Source: Azospirillum sp. TSA2s
GTDB taxonomy: Bacteria > Pseudomonadota > Alphaproteobacteria > Azospirillales > Azospirillaceae
NCBI RefSeq assembly: GCF_004923315.1
Contig: NZ_CP039650.1
Span: 496,001 to 560,000, forward strand
Length of the DNA: 64,000 bases
Reading direction: 5' to 3'
The notes below the pieces were generated by a model. That model ran no database searches. It was not told the origin of the DNA and saw only the letters and a list, made by a program, of their open reading frames with translations. This document shows, in pieces, positions 32,883 to 41,158 of this stretch. Every line of letters begins with the position of its first letter. The first letter of the stretch is position 1. The position numbers were made by a program, and so were the translations under genes.

Positions 32883-34580
32883 ATGGGCAAGATACTGGTT
32901 GTCGACGACGAGCGGGACGTCCAGACGCTGATCATGCAGCGTTTCCGCCGCGCCGTACGTGCCGGCGAACTGGAATTCCTGTTCGCCCATGACGGCAAGG
33001 AGGCGCTGGAGACCCTGCGCTCCCGGCCCGACATCGACATGGTTCTGAGCGACATCAACATGCCGGGCATGGATGGGCTGACCTTGTTGGACCATCTGCC
33101 GCAGGTGAATGCCGACATCCGGGCGGTGATGGTGTCGGCCTACGGCGATCTCGGCAATGTCCGCGCGGCGATGAACCGCGGCGCCTTCGACTTCATCATC
33201 AAACCCATCGACTTCGCCGATCTGGAAGCCACCATCCACAAGACGCTGGAGGCCTGCCGTTCCGTGCGCCGGCTGCGCGACGCGCTGCAGGAAACCCGGA
33301 CGGCGGAGGCGGCGTCGCGCGCCCAGGCCGCCCGCCTGCGCCGGGTCCTGGACGGCAGCCCGATCGGCGTGACGATCATCACGGAAAGCGGCGAGCTGCT
33401 TTACTGCAACCAGCGTTGCACCGACCTGTTCGGCGTGCCGGCGGAGACGCTGCAGCTTCACTGCGCCCCCACCCTGTTCCGCCATGTCCAGGACCGGCTG
33501 ACGGGGCGGCCATCGGAAACCGAGGCCCTGTCGGCTTCGGAAGAGATCCATTACGTGCGCGAGGACGGGCGCACGGTGTGGATGGCGATGTCCGTCGACC
33601 GCACCAACTATGAAAGCAAACCGGTCTTCATCGTCTGGCTCTATGACATCACCGAACGCAAGGTGCAGGCGGAAGCGTTGCGCCGTGCCAAGGATTCGGC
33701 CGAACAGGCGCTGGCCGATCTGGAACGCATGCAGTCCGACCTGATCCGGGCGGAGAAGATGGCGGTGATCGGACAGCTGATCGCCGCGGTCGCGCACGAG
33801 ATCAACACGCCCGTCGGCATCGCGCTGACCGCAGCGACCCATCTGCAGACCGCGTCGGAAGCGATCATCCTGACCTTCAACGGCGGACAGCTGCGCAAAA
33901 GCGATTTTCAGGAGTATATCGGCACGGCCAGCGAGGTTTCGACGCTTCTGGTCGCGAACATCGAACGCGCCGCCGCCCTGATCCAGAGCCTGAAACTGGT
34001 GACGGAGGGCAAGGCCAACTCCCCGCGCAGCCGCTTCGACCTTCGCGACTATCTGTCCGACATCGTGCTGGCGGTGCAGGTGCAGCCGGCCGCGTCCAGG
34101 CACCAGCTTGTGCTGGACTGCCCCGACGGCATTGCCCTCGACACCTATCCCGGCGCGCTGACCGAGGTGCTTCTGGCCCTGCTGACCAATGCCTTCGCCC
34201 ACGCCTTCGAGACGGAACAGGCCCCGGCCGTCGCCGTGGAAGGCGTCGGTGCGATGGCCGCCGGCGGAGCCGATGGTCTGGAAGAGGGGCCGGATGGCAG
34301 CCGGAACCGCCGGGGCCGGGTCACGGTTTCGGTCCGGCTGCTCGACAACGAGCGGATCGAACTTGGCGTGTCCGACAACGGCCGCGGCATCCCGGCCGAC
34401 ATCCAGCCGCGGCTGTTCCAGCCCTTCGCCACCACCCGGCGCGGATCGGGCAGCATGGGGCTGGGGCTTTATGCGGCGTTCAACCTCGTTACCGGCAAGC
34501 TGGGCGGCGAGATCGACATCGACAGCGTGGTCGGCCGTGGAACGACCGTGATCCTGCGCCTGCCGCTGGATGCCCCCTGA
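32883..34580 (+). CDS. Receiver-PAS-histidine kinase hybrid
   Basis: 565 residues, soluble. Receiver 1-125 (ILVVDDERD, MVLSDINMPGMDG, SAYGD, FIIKPID), short coiled coil, PAS at about 160-265 (VLDGSPIGVTIITESGELLYCNQRCTDLFG), then HisKA with IAAVAHEINTPVG (His near 305) and HATPase with LTNAFAHAF, SDNGRGI and GSGSMGLGLY. The HEINTP form groups with HPK4-like kinases. The receiver closely resembles the single-domain regulator at 36344, suggesting a phosphorelay among these three genes. Confidence 0.92.
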   Translation: MGKILVVDDERDVQTLIMQRFRRAVRAGELEFLFAHDGKEALETLRSRPDIDMVLSDINMPGMDGLTLLDHLPQVNADIRAVMVSAYGDLGNVRAAMNRGAFDFIIKPIDFADLEATIHKTLEACRSVRRLRDALQETRTAEAASRAQAARLRRVLDGSPIGVTIITESGELLYCNQRCTDLFGVPAETLQLHCAPTLFRHVQDRLTGRPSETEALSASEEIHYVREDGRTVWMAMSVDRTNYESKPVFIVWLYDITERKVQAEALRRAKDSAEQALADLERMQSDLIRAEKMAVIGQLIAAVAHEINTPVGIALTAATHLQTASEAIILTFNGGQLRKSDFQEYIGTASEVSTLLVANIERAAALIQSLKLVTEGKANSPRSRFDLRDYLSDIVLAVQVQPAASRHQLVLDCPDGIALDTYPGALTEVLLALLTNAFAHAFETEQAPAVAVEGVGAMAAGGADGLEEGPDGSRNRRGRVTVSVRLLDNERIELGVSDNGRGIPADIQPRLFQPFATTRRGSGSMGLGLYAAFNLVTGKLGGEIDIDSVVGRGTTVILRLPLDAP

Positions 34581-34652
34581 CACGGCTTGGATGACCACCT
34601 CGCAAGACCGATACGGGCGACGGGAAACGGACGACGGGAAACGGACGCGGAC

Positions 34653-36347
34653 ATGGACGATTTCACCAACCGTAAGGTTTTGCCGCCCCGATCCGTGCAG
34701 GAAGCCCTGGACCTTGGGCGCGTCTATCACGACCAGCTCGTCGCCGCGATGCCCGGTCTGCTCGTGCACTGCAACGACACCATTCTGCATTGCAGCGCCA
34801 CCCTCGCCCGCCTGCTCGGATATGAGTCGGCCGAAAGCATCCAGGCACTGCCCGGAGCCATGACGCTGGTCCCCGAGGACGACCGTCACACGGAACAGGA
34901 TGTCTACACGCGCTGCCTGAAGGGACTGATCCGATCGCAGGTGCGCCGGATCAAGCGTCACCGCGCGGATGGCAGCGTCCAATGGTTCGACCAGCTCATG
35001 GAGTCGGTGGACTGGGGCGGGCGGCCGGCGGTGATGGAGATGCTGACCCTGATGCGCCCGCTGGCCGCCAATGCCGAGCTGCCGCACCAGGAGCAGTTGT
35101 TGCAGGCGGCGATCGACGCGATGCCGAACGGCGTCCTGATGTTGGATCGCGACCTGAATGTCGAAGGCGCCAACAGCGAGTTCTATCGGCTGTGGGATTA
35201 TCCCATCGGCATGTTCCCCCCCGGAACGGCCGTTGCCTTGATTTTGACCTACAACCACGCACGCGGCGATTATGGCGACGTTCCCTGTGAAGAGACCGTC
35301 GCGGAATTGTGCTCCCGTTATCTGGTCAAGGGGGTCTTCAACTCCGAGCGCCGCGTCCCGAACGGCCGCACCCTCGATATTCGCACCGCGCCACGTGCCG
35401 ATGGCGGCTATGTCATTACCCACCATGACATTACCGACCGCAAACGCATCGAGGATGAACTTCGGCAGGCCAAGGAGCGTGCCGAAGCGATCCTGAAGGA
35501 ACTGCGTGAAACCCAGCGGCAGTTGATCGTGCAGGAAAAGATGGCCGCACTGGGCCAACTGACCGCCGGAATTGCCCATGAATTGAAGAACCCACTGAAC
35601 TTCGTCAACAATTTCGCCGAGCTTTCGGGAGAATTGCTGGACGAGCTGCTGGAGTTATTGGAGCCGCTGAACGGCCATCTGGATGATGCCACACGTATCG
35701 ATGTCAACGACCTGGCCGGCAGCCTGCAAGGCAATTTGCGCAAGATCGCCGACCATGGCCGGCGCGCAGACGGCATCGTCAAAAGCATGCTGGCCCATTC
35801 GCGTGGCGGCGGTGGCGAGTGGCAGGCGACGGATCTGAACGCGCTGGTCGACGAGGCGTTGACCCTGTCCTACCATGCCTTTCGCGCCCAGGACCGTGCC
35901 TTCAACGCCATATTGGAAAAGCACTTCGACCTTGTGGTCGGCGAGGTGAAGCTGGTGCCGCAGGACGTGTCGCGTGTCCTGGTCAACCTGTTCACCAACA
36001 GCTTCTACGCCATCCGGAAACGCCAACTGATCTGCGGCGACCCGAATTTCGCGCCAAGGGTCGACGTTACAACCTCTGCAAGCGCCGCCGACGTGTCGAT
36101 CCGGATCCGGGACAATGGCATCGGCATGTCGCCGGCCGTCCTCGACAAGCTGTTCACACCCTTTTTCACCACCAAGCCGACCGGGGAGGGGACCGGGTTA
36201 GGCCTTTCGCTGAGCTATGACATCGTGGTACATCAGCACAGGGGGCGATTCGACGTGTCCAGCGTCGAGAACGACCACGCCGAATTCACAATCACGCTGC
36301 CACGTGCAGCGACCGCGGTGTCGTTAGGGGAGCGCCGAAAGACATGA
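34653..36347 (+). CDS. PAS-domain histidine kinase
   Basis: 564 residues from the ATG at 34653 (34587 in frame upstream is possible). Two PAS domains (LVHCNDTILHCSATLARLLGYESAE; IDAMPNGVLMLDRDLNVEGANSEFYRLW), a coiled coil, HisKA with LTAGIAHELKNPLNFV (His309) and HATPase with LVNLFTNSFYAI, RDNGIGMS and PFFTTKPTGEGTGLGLSL. No TM segments, so cytoplasmic. The stop overlaps the following receiver gene (ATGA), a strong sign of partnership. Confidence 0.92.
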   Translation: MDDFTNRKVLPPRSVQEALDLGRVYHDQLVAAMPGLLVHCNDTILHCSATLARLLGYESAESIQALPGAMTLVPEDDRHTEQDVYTRCLKGLIRSQVRRIKRHRADGSVQWFDQLMESVDWGGRPAVMEMLTLMRPLAANAELPHQEQLLQAAIDAMPNGVLMLDRDLNVEGANSEFYRLWDYPIGMFPPGTAVALILTYNHARGDYGDVPCEETVAELCSRYLVKGVFNSERRVPNGRTLDIRTAPRADGGYVITHHDITDRKRIEDELRQAKERAEAILKELRETQRQLIVQEKMAALGQLTAGIAHELKNPLNFVNNFAELSGELLDELLELLEPLNGHLDDATRIDVNDLAGSLQGNLRKIADHGRRADGIVKSMLAHSRGGGGEWQATDLNALVDEALTLSYHAFRAQDRAFNAILEKHFDLVVGEVKLVPQDVSRVLVNLFTNSFYAIRKRQLICGDPNFAPRVDVTTSASAADVSIRIRDNGIGMSPAVLDKLFTPFFTTKPTGEGTGLGLSLSYDIVVHQHRGRFDVSSVENDHAEFTITLPRAATAVSLGERRKT

Positions 36348-36739
36348 CCCTGGGAATTCTTGTCGTCGACGACGAACCCGACATCGAGGATCTGTTCCGC
36401 CAGCGCTTTCGTGCCGAGCTCCGCCGGGGTGAATTGGTCTTTCATTTCGCCGCTTCGGCCGAGGAAGCGTTGCAGAGTCTGAACTCCGGACTGCAACCGG
36501 AGGCGGTGCTCGTTCTCAGCGACATCAACATGCCGGGCATGAGCGGGCTGGACCTGCTGGAGCGCCTGCGGGTCGACTCGCCGGACGTGCCGGTCATCAT
36601 GGTCACCGCCTATGGCGACAACGAGAACCGCCGCCGGGCGCTCGACATCGGTGCCGCGGATCTGGTGACCAAGCCCGTCGATTTCGTCGCGCTGAAAAAG
36701 CTGGTCCACAGCGTAATCGAGCAGAAAAGCGCCGCCTGA
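36344..36739 (+). CDS. Single-domain response regulator, partner of the preceding kinases
   Basis: 131 residues: GILVVDDEPDIEDLFRQRFRAELRRGEL, phospho-acceptor in LVLSDINMPGMSG, MVTAYGD, and LVTKPVDFVALKK. It shares the RFRxxxRxGEL and DINMPGM signatures with the receiver of the hybrid kinase at 32883. No output domain. Convergent with the sulfur-transfer gene at 36763. Confidence 0.93.
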   Translation: MTLGILVVDDEPDIEDLFRQRFRAELRRGELVFHFAASAEEALQSLNSGLQPEAVLVLSDINMPGMSGLDLLERLRVDSPDVPVIMVTAYGDNENRRRALDIGAADLVTKPVDFVALKKLVHSVIEQKSAA

Positions 36740-36762
36740 CGGGGCATCCCGGTCCATTCCGT

Positions 36763-37935
36763 TCATGCCCCGCACACGGCCGTCCCGCACACGGCTGCAA
36801 GATCGGTCAGTTCGGATGATGCGCCGGCCGCGCAGGATGGGCAGTGCGGGTCGACCGGAACCGCGATCTCGCTGAACTCGCCCCGCAGACCGTCATAGAG
36901 CAGCAGGCGGCCGGCCATCGGTTCTCCCAGCCCCAGCAGAAGCTTGATCGTCTCGGCCGCCATGATGGTGCCGATCACGCCGGGCAGCACGCCCAGCACG
37001 CCGGCCTCTGCGCAGGAGGGGGCGTATTCGGCCGGCGGCGGTTCCGGGAACAGGCACCGGTAACACGGGCGCACGCCCGGCGCGGCGCCGCCGAACACGG
37101 AGACCTGCCCTTCGAACCGGAAGATGGCGCCGTAGACGTTCGGCACGCCAATCCGCAGGCAGGCGTCGTTGACGAGATAGCGCGTCGGCAGATTGTCGGA
37201 CCCGTCGACCACCACGTCGTGACCGGCGAGCAAATCCAGCACGTTGGCGGCTTCCAGCCGGGCTTCGTGGGCCACCACCTCGATGGTCGGGTTCAGGTCG
37301 AGCAGCGCGGTGCGTCCGCTCTCCACCTTGCGCTGCCCCAGCCGGCTTTCGGCATGCAGAATCTGCCGTTGCAGGTTGCTGCGCTCCACCCGGTCGTCGT
37401 CGATCAAGGTCAGCCGGCCGACGCCGGCGGCAGCCAGATACAGCGCGATCGGCGACCCCAGGCCGCCGGCGCCGATCAGCGCGACGCGGCTGCGCAGCAA
37501 CTTGTGCTGTCCGGCCTCGCCAACCTCGGGCATGGTCAGGTGACGGCGGTAGCGCTCGCGCTGGGCGGCGTCGAGCCGCGGCGGCACCTCCACCGGCAGG
37601 CCCGCGGCCTTCCAGGCGGAGAAGCCGCCGGCGACCGAACGCACATCCCCATAGCCCAGCCGCAGCAGATCCTCGGCCGCGAACAGCGACCGGGTGCCGC
37701 CGGCGCACATCAGCAGGATCGGGCGCGCCGGATCGGGCGCCGCGTCTTCGATGCGCAATTCCAGGAAACCGCGCGGCAGGCGCAACGCCCCGGCCGGCGT
37801 GCCGGTCGCCGTCTCCTCGTCCTCGCGGACGTCGACGAGCAGGGCGCCTTCGGCCTGGAGGGACTGCGCCGCGGCGGCGGCGACCTCCGGAATACGGGCG
37901 CGCAGGTCGGACAGGCGCCGGTCCTTCAAGCTCAT
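36763..37935 (-). CDS. Rhodanese-E1 adenylyltransferase (MoeB/ThiF-like) of the thioamide cluster
   Basis: 390 residues. Residues 1-120 are a rhodanese domain with an active-site loop CAGGTR (persulfide Cys). Residues about 125-390 are an E1-like MoeB/ThiF domain: RYRRHLTMPEVGEAGQHKLL, nucleotide loop GAGGLGSP, DDDRVERSNLQRQI, zinc pairs CYRC and CPSC, and the C-terminal IGTIMAAETIKLLLG. It would adenylate the C-terminus of the adjacent sulfur carrier and pass persulfide sulfur to make a thiocarboxylate. Most fused homologues carry the rhodanese at the C-terminus; here it is N-terminal. Last gene of the cluster. Confidence 0.9.
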   Translation of the reverse strand: MSLKDRRLSDLRARIPEVAAAAAQSLQAEGALLVDVREDEETATGTPAGALRLPRGFLELRIEDAAPDPARPILLMCAGGTRSLFAAEDLLRLGYGDVRSVAGGFSAWKAAGLPVEVPPRLDAAQRERYRRHLTMPEVGEAGQHKLLRSRVALIGAGGLGSPIALYLAAAGVGRLTLIDDDRVERSNLQRQILHAESRLGQRKVESGRTALLDLNPTIEVVAHEARLEAANVLDLLAGHDVVVDGSDNLPTRYLVNDACLRIGVPNVYGAIFRFEGQVSVFGGAAPGVRPCYRCLFPEPPPAEYAPSCAEAGVLGVLPGVIGTIMAAETIKLLLGLGEPMAGRLLLYDGLRGEFSEIAVPVDPHCPSCAAGASSELTDLAAVCGTAVCGA

Positions 37936-37944
37936 GACTGCTCC

Positions 37945-38223
37945 TCAACCACCCGCCAGGGCGACCATCAGCGTCAGGATGGCGCCGGCCGGCACTGCGG
38001 CCTCCAAGCCACCCAGACGCCGCACGTCGTCGCGACCGAGATAGACGTTCACGAAGCGGCGCAATTCGCCCTCCGCGGTGAACAGCCGGTCACGGAACGC
38101 CTCCTGCCCGGCGGTCAGCGCCGCCAGCGCCTCGCGCACGGTGGCCCCCGGAACCGCCACCTGATCCTTCCCGCCGACGAAGCCACGCAGCGGGGTCGGT
38201 ATGCGAATCGTCACCTCGGTCAC
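37945..38223 (-). CDS. ThiS/MoaD-like sulfur-carrier protein
   Basis: 92 residues with the ubiquitin-like beta-grasp pattern: TEVTIRIPTPLRGFVGG, VAVPGATVREALAAL, RRFVNVYLGRDDVRRLGG and the C-terminal PAGAILTLMVALAGG ending in the Gly-Gly needed for thiocarboxylate formation. It lies between the E1-rhodanese and tfuA genes and overlaps the latter by 4 bases, so all three are co-translated. Likely sulfur donor for the YcaO/TfuA reaction; a role in molybdopterin or thiamine synthesis is less likely here. Confidence 0.9.
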   Translation of the reverse strand: MTEVTIRIPTPLRGFVGGKDQVAVPGATVREALAALTAGQEAFRDRLFTAEGELRRFVNVYLGRDDVRRLGGLEAAVPAGAILTLMVALAGG

Positions 38224-39641
38224 GCCTGCATCTCCTCTTCGGGAAGGACCTCCGCGGCCTTGCCAAGCGCCGCCTCCGCCTCGGCGGCCAACCGGCGGAA
38301 CAGATCACGCACCTGCTTGGCCCGCATCAGGTCGATGCGCAGGTCGAGCACGTCCTTGAAGCCGTTCTCGTTGGCCCAGACGTCGGCCGGCGCATCCATG
38401 CGGCAGTTGGTATGGGCGAGATGGTCGGCGATCAGCTCATCGATCGAGTCGGTCGGCTGCTGGCTGTTGTCGCCGAAATGGAGCGCCATCACCTGTTCGA
38501 TCAGCGCCGCCTCCTCCGCCGTCGCCTCGTACAGCCCGCGCAGGCGCAGTTCGTTCAGCACCGGCTTGGTCGTGCGCGCCAGCATGCGGCGGGGGATCAG
38601 CCAGCGGATCATCGCACGCTCGACCGCCAGTTCATGGATCAGTTCGGCGAATTCGGCGTCGGTCAGGTCGTTGCGGCGACACCAATCGGCCAGCGCCTCC
38701 GGGCTGCCGAGCTTCCTTGCACTGCAAAAACGCCAGACCTCGGCATCGACCGCCGCCTGATCGACGGTCACGCCGACCACCTCCGCCAGCTGAATGATCA
38801 ACAGCCGGCCGAGCGCCGCCTTGTTGATCTGGGCGAAGTCCGGACGGTGCAGCGCCGCATGGCTGGCAATTTCCGACAGCGGTACGCTGTACCCGCCATG
38901 GGCGACGCGCCGGTCACGCTCGTACAGAACGTTGAACGCGTGCGAGGCGTTGAAGGTGAAGGGGGCCGGACGCGGCGGCATGATCAGGCTGGCGAGATGG
39001 CTCAGCAGCGCCTCGGCGTCGCGGCGCTTCTGGTCGACCGCACCGACCGCCAGGAAGGCTTCGATCCGCTCCGCCTCCGCGTCGGTCAGCCCGGCATCCG
39101 CCCAGATGCGGTCGCGCTTGCGGTCGGTGAAGTAGAGCCGCTTCGCCGCAGCGATCACCCGATCGTGCAGATCGGCATCGACCACCCCTGCCGCCCGCGC
39201 GGCCGCCATGCTGGCGCGCAGATTCACCAGTGGCTCCGACAACGGGAAATAGCCGTCCTCCGGTCCGGCATGGGCAAGCGCAACCTCGTCGTCGCCGGTC
39301 AGGCGGCCGTCGATGAACTGCCGCGCCACCTCGCCCACCGGCACCATGCCGAAGGGATGGCATTCCGCCGCCCGCAGCGCGCCCATGCTCGACGCGCCAT
39401 AGACGGCAATCCCGCTGTGCAGGGCGAACAGGATCTCCTTGTGCCAGACCGACAGGGACTGGCCGAACACGCCGTCGATCAGGGCGATCACGTCCGGACG
39501 ATGAATGGTCATCGCGCTGAGGACGTCCGCCTGCGCCGCCGGCGGCAGATAGATCGCGTCGGGCAGCAGCGCCCGGGCGTCGTCCAACGGCATCGTCGGG
39601 CCGAGGAACACGCAGATCTTCATGCGCCCCTTCCAGTTCAT
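38220..39641 (-). CDS. tfuA: TfuA-like protein
   Basis: 473 residues from the ATG at 39641, which overlaps the ycaO stop (ATGA); an ATG at 39623 behind GGAAGGGG is also possible. The TfuA core is in the first 140 residues: ICVFLGPTMPLDDARALLPDAIYLPPAAQADVL, IDGVFGQSLSVWHKEILFAL and GIAVYGASSMGALRAAECHPFGM. A long helical C-terminal region of over 300 residues is unusual compared with minimal TfuA proteins. With YcaO partners, TfuA is known to support peptide-backbone thioamidation, probably by recruiting or activating sulfur. Confidence 0.92.
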   Translation of the reverse strand: MNWKGRMKICVFLGPTMPLDDARALLPDAIYLPPAAQADVLSAMTIHRPDVIALIDGVFGQSLSVWHKEILFALHSGIAVYGASSMGALRAAECHPFGMVPVGEVARQFIDGRLTGDDEVALAHAGPEDGYFPLSEPLVNLRASMAAARAAGVVDADLHDRVIAAAKRLYFTDRKRDRIWADAGLTDAEAERIEAFLAVGAVDQKRRDAEALLSHLASLIMPPRPAPFTFNASHAFNVLYERDRRVAHGGYSVPLSEIASHAALHRPDFAQINKAALGRLLIIQLAEVVGVTVDQAAVDAEVWRFCSARKLGSPEALADWCRRNDLTDAEFAELIHELAVERAMIRWLIPRRMLARTTKPVLNELRLRGLYEATAEEAALIEQVMALHFGDNSQQPTDSIDELIADHLAHTNCRMDAPADVWANENGFKDVLDLRIDLMRAKQVRDLFRRLAAEAEAALGKAAEVLPEEEMQA

Positions 39642-41002
39642 GCGACCGCTCCCAGCAGACCGGCCTGCGCCTGCAGTGCCTTGGCAAAGGCCAGGGGGCG
39701 TGCGCCCGGGGTGTAGAAATCGAAAAGATACCCTTCCAGACCTGGCACCACCACCCGCACGACCGGAATGCCGATCTCCGGCTGGGTCAGGTCGAAGACC
39801 AGGGCCTGTTCGATGCCGGACCGGCGCAGAACCTCCAGCAGCAGCGCGATATCGCCCTCGAAGGTCGGCGCCGAAAGATTCGCGTGACGCCGGCCGTCCA
39901 CGTTGCACGGCGTGCTTTCCAGCGCCGCGATTTCCGCCGTGCCGTCGGCGTTCTGGTTGCGGATCAGGTCGCGGCGGAAGAAGTCGTCCCGCGATCCCGC
40001 GATCAGCACGAGGCGCGACTGCACCGCTTCGGTCAGGGCACGGCACATGGCGACCGCCGGCTCCAGATGGCTGCCGTAGCCGCGATGCATTCCCGTCTTA
40101 CGGACATCCCGGTCATAGACCATCGCCATATAGCTCGGCACCCCCATGTCGGTGGTGACGTCGAACAGCAACGGACAGATGCCGGCTTCATCGAAACGGC
40201 GCAGCAGATCGAGGACGGAGGGCGCGTCGATGGTCGACAGGTCCACCCGCGGCATCGGAATGCGCAGCGCGTCGCTGGCATAGCGCCAGCACGCCACCGA
40301 GTCGCGCTCGATCACCTCGTAGAGGCCGGCGGCGATCGCCTCAAGGATGTGGTTGCCGCTGGCCAGTCCGTTGGTCCCCATCGCATAGAAGCTGCGCAGG
40401 CCGGGCCGGGCGACCGGATTGCTGTAGAGGCCGACGGAGGTCCACGGCGCGGCGACCGGGCGTCCGTTCATCAGATCCCAGCCCCAGGTCCAGAATTCCG
40501 GATTGTCGGGACGGAAAGCTCCGCCCTTGGTGCCGGGGATCCGATCGAGCGGAATGCGCCCGTCGGCGGGCAGCTGGTTCCAGCTGACCTCCAGATAAGG
40601 AAGCTGCAACGTCTCGGCGTGGTAGAACTCGATCGCCTCCATCGCAGCCGACACGGTGGCGGCGGCAAGGCTGAAGCCCTTGCCGGCACTGCCCGACAAG
40701 GTGGGGCTGTTGGGCCGGTGACCCAGCACCGTGTGGATGCCCAACCGGTCGAGCCCGGTGACGTCGGCCAGCCGGGTGATCCCGCAGCGCGCGAAATGGG
40801 GGGAGATACGCACCAGCGTCTCTTCAGGCGTCGCCGTGCGATGGGTGCCCAGGAAGAAGCGCTTGGCCGCATTGTGGACGGTATCGCCCAGCCGGATACC
40901 GAACGGCGCCGCTCCATTCGGAGCGGGAGTGACACCGGGCTGCAGTGCGGCCGGAGGCGGCGATGCCGGGCGGCTTTGATCGAACGAAGCGTTGACTGGC
41001 AT
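39638..41002 (-). CDS. YcaO-domain protein (peptide thioamidation / cyclodehydration)
   Basis: 454 residues. The ATP-dependent YcaO fold is recognised by GIHTVLGHRPNSPTLSGSAGKGFSLAAATVSAAMEAIEFYHAE, GTNGLASGNHILEAIAAGLYEVIERDS and GYGSHLEPAVAMCRALTEAVQSRL. The SAAMEAIE segment and the E-x-I-ERD segment carry the ATP and magnesium ligands. YcaO enzymes activate the amide backbone by O-phosphorylation; when paired with TfuA they insert sulfur to give thioamides. First enzyme gene after the repeat precursor, 156 bases downstream of it. Confidence 0.95.
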   Translation of the reverse strand: MPVNASFDQSRPASPPPAALQPGVTPAPNGAAPFGIRLGDTVHNAAKRFFLGTHRTATPEETLVRISPHFARCGITRLADVTGLDRLGIHTVLGHRPNSPTLSGSAGKGFSLAAATVSAAMEAIEFYHAETLQLPYLEVSWNQLPADGRIPLDRIPGTKGGAFRPDNPEFWTWGWDLMNGRPVAAPWTSVGLYSNPVARPGLRSFYAMGTNGLASGNHILEAIAAGLYEVIERDSVACWRYASDALRIPMPRVDLSTIDAPSVLDLLRRFDEAGICPLLFDVTTDMGVPSYMAMVYDRDVRKTGMHRGYGSHLEPAVAMCRALTEAVQSRLVLIAGSRDDFFRRDLIRNQNADGTAEIAALESTPCNVDGRRHANLSAPTFEGDIALLLEVLRRSGIEQALVFDLTQPEIGIPVVRVVVPGLEGYLFDFYTPGARPLAFAKALQAQAGLLGAVA

Positions 41003-41120
41003 GGGTGCGGTCTGGGCCCTCGGCTGCGGCCGGTTCGGAAAGGGACGTCAGCATTTATCGTCCCACCGCGATCGGCAAGAGCCAACTCGGCGGAACCACT
41101 CAGCGGAACCAGCGTGACGC

Positions 41121-41152
41121 GGGGGCCGGACGCCGCGAGGACGCCGGCCCCC
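41121..41152 (-). other. Stable hairpin between precursor and ycaO genes (possible attenuator)
   Basis: GGGGGCCGG (41121-41129) pairs with CCGGCCCCC (41144-41152), with a 14-base loop, starting 7 bases beyond the precursor stop on the minus strand. There is no T-run, so partial termination or mRNA 3'-end protection is more likely than full termination. It would allow more precursor than enzyme mRNA. Confidence 0.5.
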
Positions 41153-41158
41153 TCGACA

